Notes: a model not told the origin generated them from the sequence alone. A DNA stretch of 64,000 bases from Oxyruncus cristatus (GCA_013399855.1 VXAY01001313.1:605084-669083); one strand, 5' to 3'. Positions 42,501-52,965 are shown, counted from the stretch's first letter. Numbers and translations are program-made.

Positions 42501-43690
42501 AGCACGTGCTACTATGGCTTAGCTTTGTTTCAGCAAGAAACCATGCATTTTGATAAAATCCTAAGGAAGAACTGTGGACACATTTTGCCCTGTGCACACC
42601 AATATTAGACAGTTGAGCACCACATTTGGAAAAAATAACAATCATTGTCAGTCAAGAGCAACACAAATCTGAAGACTCCTACAAAATTCTTCCTAAAACA
42701 AACGTTTTGGTAGTATACATAGTCCTCCCCAAAGGCCTTCATCAAAGCATCTGACAACCACGGGAAGGATAAAGTGTTCTATCAAAGCTAAAGAGACCTT
42801 TCAGAAGTACCACTCATAAATAGAAGGAAAACATGAAAAGTACAGCAATTGCTTTAACGGACTACAAGTCAAAAAGGAGTTTCAAGACATTTCAGTTTAA
42901 AGCCTCAGCATAAAACTGCTCATTGTTTTTAATAGCCTACAGTATGCAGATCTTCATGAACAATTTGGTAATAATATTTTGCACACTATTCTTGAAAAAA
43001 AGAAAAACCCAAACAGCAACAAACCAATACCATGCTGCTTTGTAGAAGTTATTTCCAAGCCCTTACTCCTCACCATGTTTCTCTTTGTAGTTCAGTTGCT
43101 GCAGGACTTCTTTTTTCAGTCCTTCCGTGTCTCTGTCTAACCACAAACTTTATTGAAGCACTCTGTGGATTGTGCCTTTCTTTCATAAATGGCCTTTGCA
43201 TTTCTCAACCAAATATTTACACTTTCAACAACATCACAAGAGGTTGCAAGTCAGTTTTTCAATAACAGGATGCAGCATTTATCCACAGACAGAAAATCCT
43301 TCAGACCACCTCACAACATCTTCTGGATTAACCCCCTGCTATTAAGCAGAACAAAATTTCACAATGCATATTTTGACACTGTCAGTCAAAGAACTGTTAA
43401 AACTGTTAAATTATTAAGAAGTTGTTGTGCGTGGATGACAGTAGCATACACCAAAGAACCTATTTCTCATCACATCCCATGCATGGCTGGTGGCCAGCAG
43501 ACTCATTAAATGACAGACATTTTTTAAAATTTGATCAATACAGTAGAAACTGCACATAAAGTCTAATTAGTTGATCTCATGAATGAGCAATGAGGATAAT
43601 TTCTCCCCTAGTCAGCTGCTGTCATAGAACTAAGATATCTTACCTTCTGAAAAAAGTCTTCCCCACTTTTCCCTTTGCCCTCTGCAGCAG
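339..43690 (-). CDS. BICC1: BICC1 (Bicaudal-C homolog 1), exons 2-7, partial gene
   Basis: BICC1 is a cytoplasmic RNA-binding translational regulator with three KH and two KH-like domains plus a C-terminal SAM domain that self-polymerises. In vertebrates it is needed for renal tubule integrity and left-right patterning. Six minus-strand exons (43690-43644, 29424-29355, 3920-3841, 2651-2493, 1537-1484, 533-339) join in frame into 201 complete codons plus a partial first codon, with GT donors and AG acceptors throughout. The joined product follows the human protein as I remember it almost residue by residue from about 64 to 265. Visible parts are KH1 with its IMEET helix, KH2 with the GKGG loop, and KH-like 1, which has no GXXG loop. 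Exon 1 with the start codon lies beyond the right edge, and KH3, KH-like 2 and SAM lie beyond the left edge. The family identity is certain. Residue numbers assume a human-like first exon. Confidence 0.97.
534..1483 (-). other. BICC1: BICC1 intron 6 (950 bp)
   Basis: This intron lies between exon 6 and exon 7, with donor GTAATA and acceptor GTTGTCGCAG. It contains a T/G-rich simple stretch at about 712-762 (runs of T with short G runs) and otherwise plain AT-rich sequence. No further exon or repeat was recognised. Confidence 0.9.
1484..1537 (-). CDS. BICC1: BICC1 exon 6 (54 nt small exon, end of KH2)
   Basis: This exon encodes exactly 18 residues, VSIAGQPAGVESARVRIR, identical to the recalled human segment. 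It is bounded by a pyrimidine-rich acceptor ending CTCTTCCAG and a CGG|GTAATA donor. It supplies the third strand (VSIAG) and the C-terminal helix (GVESARVRIR) of KH2. Automated callers can miss an exon this short. Without it, exon 5 would join exon 7 still in frame, so its presence was confirmed by reading the 1538-2492 and 534-1483 intervals directly. It is phase 0 at both ends. Confidence 0.97.
1538..2492 (-). other. BICC1: BICC1 intron 5 (955 bp)
   Basis: This intron lies between exons 5 and 6, with donor GTAAGT and acceptor CTCTTCCAG. The plus strand carries short A-rich runs (1635-1655, 1788-1798). Nothing else was recognised. The small size of introns 4 to 6 (0.95-1.2 kb) contrasts with the 14 to 25 kb introns upstream. 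Confidence 0.9.
2493..2651 (-). CDS. BICC1: BICC1 exon 5 (159 nt, KH2 with GKGG loop)
   Basis: The exon begins with AGC (Ser) after TTTCCAG and ends at CAA|GTAAGT, a consensus donor. Its 53 codons hold most of KH2: strand 1 (RVTLKMDV), the RNA-gripping loop within HVIGKGGNNIKK, the helix KKVMEET, and strand 2 (CHIHFPDSN), followed by the variable loop NRNNQAEKSNQ. The GXXG loop is intact as GKGG. One residue stands out: Glu (codon at 2552-2550) follows EET where the human protein has Gly, the usual residue in EETG-type KH domains. The exon is phase-symmetric, so skipping it would keep the frame but remove the KH2 core. Confidence 0.98.
2652..3840 (-). other. BICC1: BICC1 intron 4 (1189 bp)
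   Basis: This intron lies between exons 4 and 5, with donor GTAAGA and acceptor TGATTTCCAG. It holds a three-copy 12-bp tandem repeat at 3016-3050, a 14-bp direct repeat at 3066 and 3228, and a 10-bp inverted repeat at 3190/3239. It holds no other exon. Confidence 0.9.
3016..3050. repeat. 12-bp tandem repeat, three copies
   Basis: The unit TGTCAGGATCCC occurs at 3016-3027 and 3028-3039, and most of it again at 3040-3050. The copies are identical where complete, which suggests a recent slippage duplication. It lies within intron 4 and may vary in copy number between individuals. Confidence 0.9.
3841..3920 (-). CDS. BICC1: BICC1 exon 4 (80 nt, end of KH1)
   Basis: After a TTTTATAG acceptor, two bases complete the Asp codon begun in exon 3. 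They are followed by PHIKVSGKKENVKEAKEKIM and SVLDTK, ending at AAG|GTAAGA in phase 0. This is the last strand and C-terminal helix of KH1 (HIKVSG, then a charged helix). Compared with the human protein as I recall it, N replaces D after KKE and K replaces M in the AKEKIM segment, both in the surface helix. The splice signals and frame are unambiguous. Confidence 0.97.
8568..8617. repeat. 25-bp tandem duplication
   Basis: Two adjacent 25-bp copies (8568-8592 and 8593-8617) share the pattern AAAATA-C/T-CTACCCCA...TTACCAG and differ at three positions (22 of 25 identical). The divergence suggests an older local duplication. No function is evident. Confidence 0.85.
9861..9955. repeat. Imperfect CA/ACAC-rich repeat
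   Basis: This is a degenerate run of ACACA-type words over about 95 bp, with a pure (AC) stretch of 13 bp at 9931-9943. It reads as a decayed microsatellite in intron 3. Confidence 0.75.
10091..10136. repeat. 10-bp perfect inverted repeat with 26-nt spacer
   Basis: The arms TTTGATGTAC (10091-10100) and GTACATCAAA (10127-10136) are exact reverse complements and could form a hairpin in the nascent transcript. No known RNA family is recognised. Confidence 0.7.
15073..15085. repeat. CA microsatellite
   Basis: Short pure CACACA run within a C-rich stretch (15061-15130) of intron 3. Confidence 0.8.
16473..16635 (-). mobile_element. CR1 LINE 3' fragment
   Basis: The plus-strand text CACAGAATGATTTGGGCTGG followed by AAGGGACCTT, then GGGCAGGGACACCTTCCAC and CCAGGGATGGGGCATC, is the reverse complement of the 3' end of avian CR1 non-LTR retrotransposons. 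The element therefore lies on the minus strand with its 3' end at the left. It is a typical 5'-truncated copy of about 160 bp with no coding capacity and moderate decay. The right boundary is approximate because similarity fades after TCTGGGCAACCT at 16633. Confidence 0.92.
17690..18000. repeat. Pyrimidine-rich, G-poor tract (~310 bp)
   Basis: The plus strand is dominated by C and T with scattered A and very few G over about 300 bp (words such as CCTTCCTCTTTCCACC and CTTCCCACTATC). It is not a pure microsatellite, so it is called low-complexity sequence. On the transcribed strand it makes a purine-rich intronic RNA segment. Confidence 0.75.
18540..18556. repeat. C-run cluster
   Basis: Three C runs (4, 6 and 5 bases) are separated by single A residues. 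A complementary G-run cluster on the opposite strand sense (18171-18186, eight G then four G) lies about 350 bp to the left. These are short low-complexity elements. Confidence 0.7.
20160..20460. other. GC- and CpG-richer patch inside intron 3
   Basis: About eight CpG occur in 300 bp (for example in AGAGCGTT, CAGCGGTGG, CTCCGGTTG and CCCCGCGTG), whereas the surrounding intron is nearly CpG-free. Overlapping short open frames exist in several frames on both strands, which GC-rich composition explains. It could be an old repeat or a regulatory element. No family is recognised. Confidence 0.5.
22953..23136 (-). mobile_element. CR1 LINE 3' fragment
   Basis: CAATAGAATCATTCTGGTTG, GGAAAAGACCTCCAGGGTCA and TCCAGTCCAACTTCTGAC at the left, then CTTCCAGGGATGGAGACTCC and CTCTTTCAGTGAAGA, match the reverse complement of the CR1 3' region in order. 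The element is on the minus strand, 5'-truncated and about 185 bp long, and it abuts a CA/TA microsatellite at 23138-23156. It belongs to a different CR1 subfamily from the 16473 copy (GGAAAAGACC rather than GGAAGGGACC). Confidence 0.92.
23138..23156. repeat. CA/TA microsatellite
   Basis: (CA)6 followed by TATATA directly abuts the CR1 fragment. Confidence 0.85.
23594..23663 (+). other. G-run cluster, candidate G-quadruplex
   Basis: At least six runs of three or more G occur in 70 bp on the plus strand: 4, 4, 4, 3, 4 and 6, with a final GGG at 23661. T-rich loops separate them. This satisfies the usual G-quadruplex pattern on the non-template strand relative to plus. For BICC1 the RNA would be C-rich here, so any structure would form in the DNA. 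Confidence 0.7.
28308..28341 (+). other. Long G runs, candidate G-quadruplex
   Basis: GGGG, GGGG and a nine-G run lie within 34 bp in intron 3. The nine-G run could supply two tetrads' worth of G tracts. This is a low-complexity feature about 1 kb downstream of exon 3 in transcription order. Confidence 0.6.
29355..29424 (-). CDS. BICC1: BICC1 exon 3 (70 nt, KH1 core)
   Basis: The exon starts in phase 0 after a TTAACAG acceptor and reads IMEETNTQIAWPSKLKIGAK followed by SKK and one base (G). The donor is AAAAAG|GTATTT, weaker than the gene's other donors because T replaces A or G after GTA. The last base joins AT of exon 4 to give Asp. IMEETNTQIAWPS is the helix and second strand of KH1. It agrees with the recalled human protein at all 23 residues. 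The exon lies alone between 14.2 kb and 25.4 kb introns. Confidence 0.96.
30011..30024. repeat. CA microsatellite
   Basis: Pure (AC)7 in intron 2. Confidence 0.85.
35052..35063. repeat. CA microsatellite
   Basis: Pure (AC)6 in intron 2. Confidence 0.8.
35464..35507 (+). other. G-run cluster, candidate G-quadruplex
   Basis: Five G runs (6, 6, 3, 3, 3) lie in 44 bp on the plus strand with purine loops. This is the most canonical quadruplex pattern in the window. It sits inside a 150-bp GC-richer stretch (35460-35640). Confidence 0.7.
35870..35889. repeat. 20-bp near-perfect palindrome
   Basis: CTGTTCCTG (35870-35878) and CAGGAACAG (35881-35889) are exact reverse complements separated by two bases. 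The arms are long enough for a dimeric transcription-factor site or a tight hairpin. No specific factor can be named from sequence alone. Confidence 0.75.
43392..43410. repeat. 10-bp tandem duplication
   Basis: AACTGTTAA is repeated with a 10-bp period, 234 bp from exon 2 in intron 2. It is probably a slippage product. Confidence 0.6.
43644..43690 (-). CDS. BICC1: BICC1 exon 2 (47 nt, KH1 loop region)
   Basis: This short exon reads (A)AAEGKGKSGEDFFQK and is preceded by a TTTTACAG acceptor and followed by AAG|GTAAGA. Its first two bases complete an alanine codon begun in exon 1, so exon 1 must end with one base of a codon. The stretch corresponds to the KH1 loop segment, where the GKGK sequence stands in the GXXG position with a small insertion before the IMEET helix of exon 3. 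The only difference I recall from human here is K for R after GKG. The exon is isolated by introns of more than 20 kb upstream and 14 kb downstream and is far too short to appear as an ORF. It was assigned from frame continuity and recognised sequence. Confidence 0.95.
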
Positions 43691-46600
43691 CTGTAAAACA
43701 AAAGAAAGATCTGGTCACTAAAACACATAGCAGAAAGTTTACAGGCTTACATAGAAATTCTCAAAGAGTACGTGCTACTCCGGGTAATTTTTTTCCCATG
43801 CAATAAACATTTGTCAACAACTGACTAATAACCAGAACAACCTTTTTGCAAGTCACTTGCTGAGTCCAAACAGATGTTTGAATTTGCATACTAGAGCTCT
43901 AACACGCTGATGCATATTTTAGTTAGAAAGCACACACGGTGTAAGTGTAACAATTCAGCCACGCTACATACTTTGCCCTGCAATTCTAACAGTAGGATCA
44001 AGAGACGGCTGGGAGGGCACACGACTTGCTACATCAAGATCAAAAACTAGAACCAAAACGGGACCAAAAAAAAAAAAAGAAAAATCGCATTGAAAAAAAC
44101 CTTTTCCTCTATTGTGCTGTTTTTTATATTGAAGTATAGAGCTACTGCCATTTGGTTTATGGAGACTGAGAAAGTGCCAAAAAATCTAAGCACTTCTTAG
44201 TGCTGCTCAACATTGTGCTCACACCTCAACAGCAGGACACAACATGGTTGTACAACACAGCGTGGAAGCTATTGCAATATTCAGTGATTTCAAGAGCAAG
44301 ACCTGGGTTAGGGCCTGGATTACCTCCCACATGTATTTAAATCCGTAATTTAGTTAATCTACGTGACTGCACTGAAAATGATACAACTGTTTGCATACAG
44401 TTTATATTGTAGCTTATCCTTGTTGCAACCTGAGACCCAGCAACCAATTCAAAACACAGCACCTCAAACTGGTTGTGAAGAGGATAATTTCCTTTTCCCT
44501 GGAGAAAAGGATGCCTCCAAACAGGGAGCTTTTCTCTAGCTCACCCCACCACTGGCTTCAAAACTAAGTTTCCACTCCTCAGTTCTCCCCACTCTTCCAA
44601 TTACAAAAGCAACTCCAAACTCTTAAGCTAATGTTAACTCAGCTAACACAATTTAATAACAAATGCAAGCAAGCAGACACAGGCTAGAGGCATGAGATGA
44701 CTTTTCCTACCCCAGAGGAAGCAGTGCCACTACACTTGAAACAGGCTTCTCAAAATATCAGTAACAAAACTTAAATACCACGGAGGAAGTGCACGTTAGG
44801 AAGTTTTATCTAGTACAGTTCAGAAGTTCATGTTATTTAACTCAAGTGGAGCCAGAGCAGAGGCAGCAAATGAAGCCTGTCCACAGTCATCTTGCTGCAG
44901 AGCAATTCCAGACTCCTCAATTCCCTAACTCTAAGAAAACAATTGCCTCTTCCCTCCAAAACTCTGAAGTGCCTGTGTGAGAAAACTGGTGCATGTTTCA
45001 CCAGAACAACGTTTCCTGGAAGCAGAGAAAACCACCAGGGAAGATTTCAGTTTTTCAGATTCACAAGCTACGAATACTAGTAGAAAAACCCCCCAACTTT
45101 CTTTAAGCAGGCACTTCACAGATACATGTTGCCTTACAAGTTTTCCATTAACTCTGGAATAGCTTTGAAAAGCTTTTGGGAACCGAGGAGTACCACCACA
45201 GTACTTCAAGTGAAACACTGGGACCACGATGCTTTTAATCAGAGGGTACAGGAGACAAACTGGGGATGAGAACATGACAGATGTGAGGCTGAAGCTGCAG
45301 TTTTGGGAATAGACAGATTTTTGTTCCAGCTGCAAATGCACAATTTCTAAACTGAATACAAACAAGAAATGGCTTAGATAATAGCAGTGATGCTCTGCAG
45401 GGCATTTAAGCAGAATGCTGACAAAGCGAATTCCAAGCTTTTTATTGTAGGTTTATTTTTAATCTGAATCATCCTGGTGACCTGATTTACAGCTCAGTCC
45501 CAACAACAACTGATGGTACAACTGATAGAAGCCAACAAGCACAGACAAAGTAAGAAGAGGGAATGCAAACATTCTAAACTGGTTTCATGGAAAAAAACCC
45601 CACAACAGTGCAGACACTAGTGAAGTTGCAGGAAATGGCACTTGAGAAACATCTTTAGTTAGCAGCCAGTGGGTTTAGTTGTTACATCATGCTGTAAAGA
45701 CACCTTTCAGCACGTAAGATACTTTATGATAATCCATTTGTCAGGTCTCATGATACCTATGAAAAGGCAGGCAAGGCTGTTTGGGGGCTTTGGAAAGGCT
45801 GAAGTTGAAGGTCTGTACCTCAAAGCAGCTCTTCACACAAGAGACATACTGCAAATATGTTGGCATTTTGTCACTTCATGTCCATGCTGCAGCACAATTT
45901 AAGGCACGGAGAGGTATTAATCTGACCCTTTTCCATTTGGCTGTTTTTCTATATCAAGGTGATTTAGTCATTACCATCTCCATTGGGCACTGAACAAATG
46001 AAGTGCTCAGAACTTAAACTGAGTTACACTTAGAGCGACATACTTCACTATAAAAGGAACACGTGTAAAATTTGAAGATGAAATACGTGAAGCAATATAT
46101 TATGTTTCCTTTTAGGTTAGCTATTTTCCAGCTATTGCCTCCTTTTGCCCCCCTTCCTCTTGCTGTAATTCTTTGCACCAGTTATATCTATTTACTCCTC
46201 CATTTTGCTTCCTACAATTTCCTGTTTTTCTGAGGAGAAATTACAGATAAGAAAATTTAAATTTCATCAGCAAATTTACGAATTGTGATGCTAGCCACAA
46301 TCATATACATTTTTCATCTATGTTTATTCCCAAACTAAGTACCTATATCTAAGAAAGCTTCCAAGAGTTGTGTGAAACGTGACACTGTCTTGAAGCCTTT
46401 CTTCCTCTCCAAAATAGGCCAAGGCAGTTCTAGCACTTCTGAAAAGAGTAAGAGTAGCCAACAACAAGGGGAAAGTTATCCATTTCTTTTTTAATTGAGA
46501 GGCTAATTAAGTTTTGTTCAACAAGACAAAGGCAGCATCTTTTGCAGGGAAATGAGCAAGAGAATCATTCCAGAGTTATGAAATTTATGCAGAAGTCATT

Positions 46601-47108
46601 AAGAGCCCAAACCATTTACAGTGCTCACTGCAAGCAGCTGCAATTCAGTAAGCCATTGAGGTTTACCTCAAATCAGATAAACCGAGATAAAAGCAAACTT
46701 TAATCTGTGTTTAGGAAAAAAAAGCCTGCTAGGTCATCACATCCCAAGATGAACTTCTTTCTAAACAAATCTTGAGAGTATTAACCCCGACTCCGTAAAT
46801 AAACTTCATCTTTGAAATACTAGATTGAGAAGCTCCTGAAATTTACATCTGATGGATGCACTCTGGCAGATTATTTTAGTGATCTTACGAATAGTAATCA
46901 AAATTTTAGTATGAAACCAAGCATTCTTCAAAAAAGCATGAAGTTTCCAAGCTGTGAAACACCCAAGAGAACAAGCCTTTTGTAGGAGGCTGAGGGCACC
47001 AGCAGTGTTGTATCTGCGCTGCCATGGAAGGCACAACACAGCCCATCTCAAATTTGAAATAAGCTTTCAGATTTTAATAGACAAAGTTTCACATTTTCTG
47101 CCTTTGAA

Positions 47109-47137
47109 AATTAATGATTTTCACAATTAATGATTTT
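47109..47137. repeat. AT-rich 13-bp direct repeat
   Basis: AATTAATGATTTT occurs at 47109-47121 and again at 47125-47137 (16-bp period). Each copy contains a TAAT homeodomain-type core. No other support for function. Confidence 0.7.
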
Positions 47138-50100
47138 GAAATACCAGACCAGTAACAAACAACACTAAGAAGTGACACTAATGCCCATACTTAAGTTACC
47201 ATCACTAACCCTGACCCAGGCAAGATTATGCCAACAAATACAGTTATCTAATGGCTTGCCAAATTCCACGTCAAATAACTACTAAAAAACACTTTTCAAG
47301 CTTCCTTCCTAGAGATGCAGGTCACTAGAGCCTCAGCCACTGCGAGAATGTTTAAAGAGACAGGTCCAAGTATTTACCTGCAGAAGACAAGACAAACTTT
47401 AGTTTTATAAGAACACTCTCATCAACCAAAAACCAATGCCCTCGCTGCTCCCCATGTCCAAGTCAATCAAAGTACTTCCTGAACTCAAACAAATGTGCAC
47501 AAGGACAACTGCTCCGAGTCCCTAACGAGAAACAGGAAGGCACCAGTGCTCTGACAAGGTTCCCACACGAGCCCTGGAAAGCCATGCCTGGTTACCTGCC
47601 TTAGGAGACCACTCCACCCTTCTGCCAGTGAGTGGTCCCTGTCCCCAAAGCAGATTCGAGAGAAACCACAAACCAAATATTAATTAACACAGTCTACTTG
47701 ACTTCTGACTGGCAAATTGATTCATTTCTGCCAACCTCTGCAACTCAGGAAGTATTGTTTTCTTAGAGACAGCATTTATTTCACGGTATTGAATAATTAC
47801 TTAACCAACCTTCCCAAAAAACTGAGATTACTTTTACACAAAATTGTAACATTGGTTTCAGAAATCCAGATGAAACCTATGTAAATGTGCATAATAAGCA
47901 TTTTATATTTTAAGCTATACTCTGTTTATTATAATTTCTTCCATACCATGAAATATTTTATATTAGGTTTTTGCTTTTCAAGACATATTGGATAGCTGAG
48001 GTTCCATCCAACACAAATATGAAGTAGTTGAAACAGGTGTTAACTGTTATGGTACCCATGAAATACACCATTTGTCTACTTAATCACCAAGTCAAAAAAG
48101 CCCAATTGTGATTTCTTCTAACTTCACATGGAAAATGAATTTGAACTTTCAGTTCAAATGGTATTTTATCATTTAAAAAATTATTACAATACAGATCATA
48201 TTTTACAGGAACTGAACCCAAGACTCATTTAGAGACTTGACTTAATCAGTGTATTATCATAACTTTGCTGATCTCACACATCAGCTTCGTGTCTTATTTT
48301 CCAAACTCTTGCTATGCAAAACTCATCGTAATATTTGTTGGTTACGTTGATTAGTGTGAGAACTTCCTCCTCTGTCTGCACTAAAAAACCCCACATTTTT
48401 AAAGGAGGAAAAAAAAAAAGGCATGTTCTGCTTTTCAGGTCTCAGCTATGATGAAACAAAAATCATTCCTTGCATCAAAATACTCTTTAACAGGACCAAT
48501 TAAGAGATTATTTTAATTTTAGCAAGAAACTCTAGAATAATATACCTGAAGTACTCGATTTACCTTTGCTATCCAATGAATGAGAAAATTCATAACACTT
48601 ATGTCAACACCGTCCTCATGTTAATTAGGTTTGATGTTTTCTGCAACTGCCACAGAAACGCTCCAGCTACATAACCAGGTTGATTTTTATTTAGTACTTA
48701 TTTAGTAAATAAAGTGGACAGTTATTCCTATCGAAAGCCAGAGCTCTTGCTTCAAAGTTACCAAGCTGTCATCAGACAAAAAGAAACACACAAAAAAACC
48801 CCTTCTTTCATCGAACCAGAAACCACCTGACAAAAAGATTATGTTTTCCTGCACACGAAGGCAGACACTGTCCCACACATACTCTGAAAGCTTGCTTATA
48901 TCAGGCCAAGATAAAGAATTCCACCCCCGTGACCACAGAGTTAAGCCAAATTGCTGAAAATATGCCTTTAGGAATAAAAAGATAGAGCACACATTGTTAA
49001 AGAAAAAAAATAGAAAAATCTGACCTTAAATTGAATTTGCTGAAATCCAAACAAAACCATTTTCCATTTTTCTTGCAATTGCAAAGCCAGTGTCTCACTT
49101 CCAGTTTTCAGCTTAGGAACTGAAGAAGTCAGAGAGACAGCTCAGCTAAAATGAACAGGTCTGGCAAGAGAAGTAACAGGGCCCAAACAAACAAGAAGTC
49201 TGCACGAAAAGTAGAATTCAAGACTAATAATTGGCTTTTCAGTAAGATTACCTATTCTTTTCTCTTTATTACTGATTATAATAAACTTCATTAAGTAACC
49301 TGTAACACACAGCAACCTCAGTATTTCAGGGTCTTAGGTGGCTTCATAGATATGCCCTAGTTTTTCAGAGACAATAACAGAAAATTGGACATTAAAACTT
49401 CCTTAAACTCATACACAGAGCAACCTCTAGGTTTTGAGGATGTTCACCACAGCCAGGTCAGAGTCAACTGGAGGGATCAGGAAAGGGGGCTGAGCAAAGG
49501 GAGACAAACTCCGAGGCTCTTGAGAAGCTGCCAGAACATTCAACAACCAAGAAAACTGGCAAAACAGACCTGCCCGCACCGCGTGATGACAAACACTGAT
49601 GAGAAAGCCAGGACCTACATGGCATCTGGAATATTACAGAAAATATCCCATGTCCATGTATTCCGTGACAAAAGGACTCTTGGACCGTAGGTGGAAATAA
49701 GCATCACCTCTTATTAAGAAGTCGGGGGAGAAAAAAAAAAATTTACAAACAGTACAAACAAAAACATACCCATGAAACAGACTTACGATGTTTATAAGGG
49801 AGCATTTTTGCTCTGGTAGAGCAGCCAAGGAAGAACTGGAAAAATTTCAGCATGCCTATTAAATGACAATAGACTGTTTAGTATCTGGACATGTTTGGGT
49901 GGGTTCCACCCTATCTCCTGTTAGAAGGAACTCAATATCCAGCTGCTGCGTTATCCATAAAGAGGCCAGACGTGCTGTAACTTCTGACAGACAAAATAGT
50001 GCTGGGGTAAAAAGCAGACTGAGCACAGGATGCTTTTACCCTGCTGTTGAAATACCCTTGGAAGTCCAGTGTCTATGGCCTCTTTTTGGGCTACTTTCTA

Positions 50101-51430
50101 GCCCTTTTCTGCATCCTGCCCTTAAGGCCACATTTACTGTACAATACAGAATCAAGAACACTATATTATTAGGCACATTCACTTATTAGGGTATTTACTT
50201 TTCAGTATCCTCTTATTCCCCTGCATACTATTTTAAAACTAAGTTGTTGATATTAAAAACTAAGATTGTTGGCAAATGATTAAAACCAGTTATACAACCA
50301 AAATTCATGGAGTTTCACCCATCTGTGTTTTGCGATGAATAAAGAGAACAGCAACACAGAGAAAAAGGGAAAGCTTAAAATAAACTGGGCTTTCTTTCAC
50401 TACCTCTGCATGAGTTGCCAAAAAAAGAATGCAAGGAAAAAAAAAAAAGACCAAAAAGACATGGATTTTGAACAAATATTCCTAGAGATTTGCTTGTAGG
50501 ATTAGTAGAGACCTGACAGATTTGGTGACCAATAGCATAAGGGGTCAAAAAAAAAAAGAAAAAAAAGAAAAAAATCATTGTGTTATCCAGAAGGCTACTT
50601 GCCTTGTCCATTCCATCATCAATATTTTTAGAGTTGCATAACTATAAAAGTCTATCTCGAACCAATAATCTAATACATAACTGAATTTTAGATAACTAAC
50701 ACATTTTTCTACTTTTGCAAAACAAATCTATCTCTAGGGAGAAAGCTGTCTGCCAAGGCTCTGCATAGAGAAAGTCTGTTTGTTTATTCATTTTTAGAGA
50801 CAAGTCACAGCTTGAACGCAGGCTGTGAAGCTGGGGTTGCTTTGGGAGCCCCTTTTTCCTTGTCAGAAATCCCTCCTTTCAAAGGCACACACGGGCTGAG
50901 CTCATGCACACGACCACAGAGCAATGTGACACGGAGCACAGACGAGTACACAGCACAAGATTTAGGATTTCGGTTAAGATAATAAAGTCCTTTGCTTCCT
51001 GCCAGCTACTCTGGAGAACAAACCCAGGAACCCTGAGTAGCTGTCAGTACTGTGTTACCTGATTAAAACTGCTGTCAGCTGCCTCAGACTGACACGTGTT
51101 CACTACTAAAGCCACCAACACTCCATCTCTATAACTGGGTAAAATATTCCAGGAAGTCTCCTACGTCATCCTTCAGATGCACTGGAGGACCTTTGCTGTA
51201 TTCCATAGAAGATATGCCAGCTCACGTCCCTAAACAAAGTTTTCAACCTCCTTTTCCTTCATCCAACCTTTTCTCAACTTCTCCAGTTTGATGCTGGCAT
51301 TTCTAGAGCCCATTCTCACCTTTCACTATCAAAACCTCGGTTGAAACCAAAACCTCTTCTCCTTGGTTGCTCCATCACAACCTGATGACCAGTGAGAAAA
51401 GAGCCTCTTTGGGAGCCACTACATTTCAGC

Positions 51431-51472
51431 CATAGAATCCCTCAAGTTGAAAAATACCTCCAAGATCATACC
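51431..51472 (-). mobile_element. CR1 LINE 3' remnant
   Basis: CATAGAATCCCTCAAGTTGA then AAAATACCTCCAAGATCATA is a decayed version of the reverse complement of the CR1 3' end (CATAGAATCA...GGTTGGAAAAGACC...AAGATCAT). Only about 40 bp can be recognised. It has the same minus-strand orientation as the other two copies. Confidence 0.65.
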
Positions 51473-52965
51473 CTACATCTTTCTCTAAGAAGTCCTTCTG
51501 AATTCTTGATTTCCATGACCAAAGATTAACTCAATGGCCCAGCTTCTGGGATCAGCAGAGGGCTTGTAAGAAATTCCTTAACTAATAAAAATTCAATTGA
51601 AGTCTAACAAATTTTCCATTTCAGGTTTGTAACCACTTTACTGGTACAGTAAAAGGAAAATATCAAGGCCAAAAGTGTACCCAGCTGCCACACGGTGGGA
51701 AAGGAGATGAGAATTCAAAGAAAAACATTCAAGACAGGGCATCCCAACTAGAGGGCTGCTGTTCATAAAAAGTACTGGATATTTTCCTGAAACCTGAGCA
51801 ACAGGAGGTACGTTACAGTAAGAATTCATCAACTCAAAATCATAACTTCAATTATTTCTTGTTTTATCACCAAGACATAAATAACTTTTAAAGTTCCATA
51901 TAAAGCTAGAGAACATACTTGATGTGGGAAAACTGAGGTTTTCTTTCAAAAACAGAGATCTAACTTTTGATAACTTTTCACCAAACAATTCCCATATTAT
52001 TATCGCTGGATTTTTAATTACAAGCTACATTTTTCTTCCATTTTCATCAATGGATGAACAAAACTTTTTGACAACTAAATATTGCAGCAGCTGAGTTGAA
52101 CACCCTATTACTAGCTCCTCTTAAGACAAAGAATTTACATCTCTGCTACCTATAATCACTTTTTTTTTCCACAAGTGAAACAAACCCTGTCAATTACAAT
52201 GAGACAGCTTTGTTAAGATCCATGTTTTTTAGCATGAGTTCTATTAAGCACATTCATGCACTGCAGCTCACACCCCAGTACCTTCCCCAGTTTTGGCAAA
52301 AACATCATTGCAGATAAATTGGATACAGTATTAAAAAGTGGAGAGATTGAGTCTATGCTTTTCATGTTCAAAAAGCATTTTTGCTACCTCAATATATAAG
52401 AATAAAGCATCCATGACCTCAACCTTCTTATACTCCATGGGCAAGCTCCTCTCCAGAAAGATGCAAACTTGAGTCAGACCAAAAAGTGTCACCTCTACTG
52501 AGAAGTATTAAGGGAAGATGTGGTTTAGCTTTTATTATTTTATTCACAGACTTAGTTAATTGTCTCCCTTCCTTCAAACATGCCTTTCTGCATTTCAATT
52601 TTCCAGGAAATTTGGAAGCCTGTGGCCAAAGTGATAGGCTGGCCAGAAACAATTTTCACGTTGTATTAATTTGTTCCAAATCCTTCGTAGTGAGGAACTG
52701 ACAGCAGCAGCCTGCAGCCAGCCATGAAGTCAGCAAGAGCACTCTCCCACATGAAACAGAGCTTAGATGTCATCAATTCCCTTGACCCATGATCCAAAGA
52801 GCAGCAGTTCTGGAGGAGACAGCTGGAGAAGGGCAGCTCTGGTAGCTGGAGGAAAACCTCACCAGCACCCCATACAACCCACTGCTGTTATAAAATATTG
52901 CTCATCACAGCAATAGAGTTTATGAATATTTATGCCAGCAGCCAACTTTCCCACCACTGTAGTCT

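Larger units (their letters stand above)
29425..43643 (-). other. BICC1: BICC1 intron 2 (14.2 kb)
   Basis: This intron runs from the GTAAGA donor of exon 2 to the TTAACAG acceptor of exon 3. It holds CA microsatellites (30011-30024, 35052-35063), A-homopolymers (31005-31014, 32390-32402, 32530-32541), a G-run cluster (35464-35507), a 20-bp palindrome (35870-35889) and a small direct repeat (43392-43410). No CR1 fragment, exon or RNA gene was recognised. Open frames of about 124-125 codons at 31657 (+) and 35312 (-) look like composition effects. Confidence 0.88.

Noticed and set aside
44931..45365. 144-codon minus-strand frame shortly upstream of exon 2
   Set aside because: Tested as a possible exon 1 or alternative exon; it does not contain the expected pre-exon-2 sequence and looks random.
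47680..47695. ATTAATTAAC words (also near 16425) as HNF1-type binding sites
   Set aside because: They match only part of the 13-bp palindromic consensus and are expected often in AT-rich intron.
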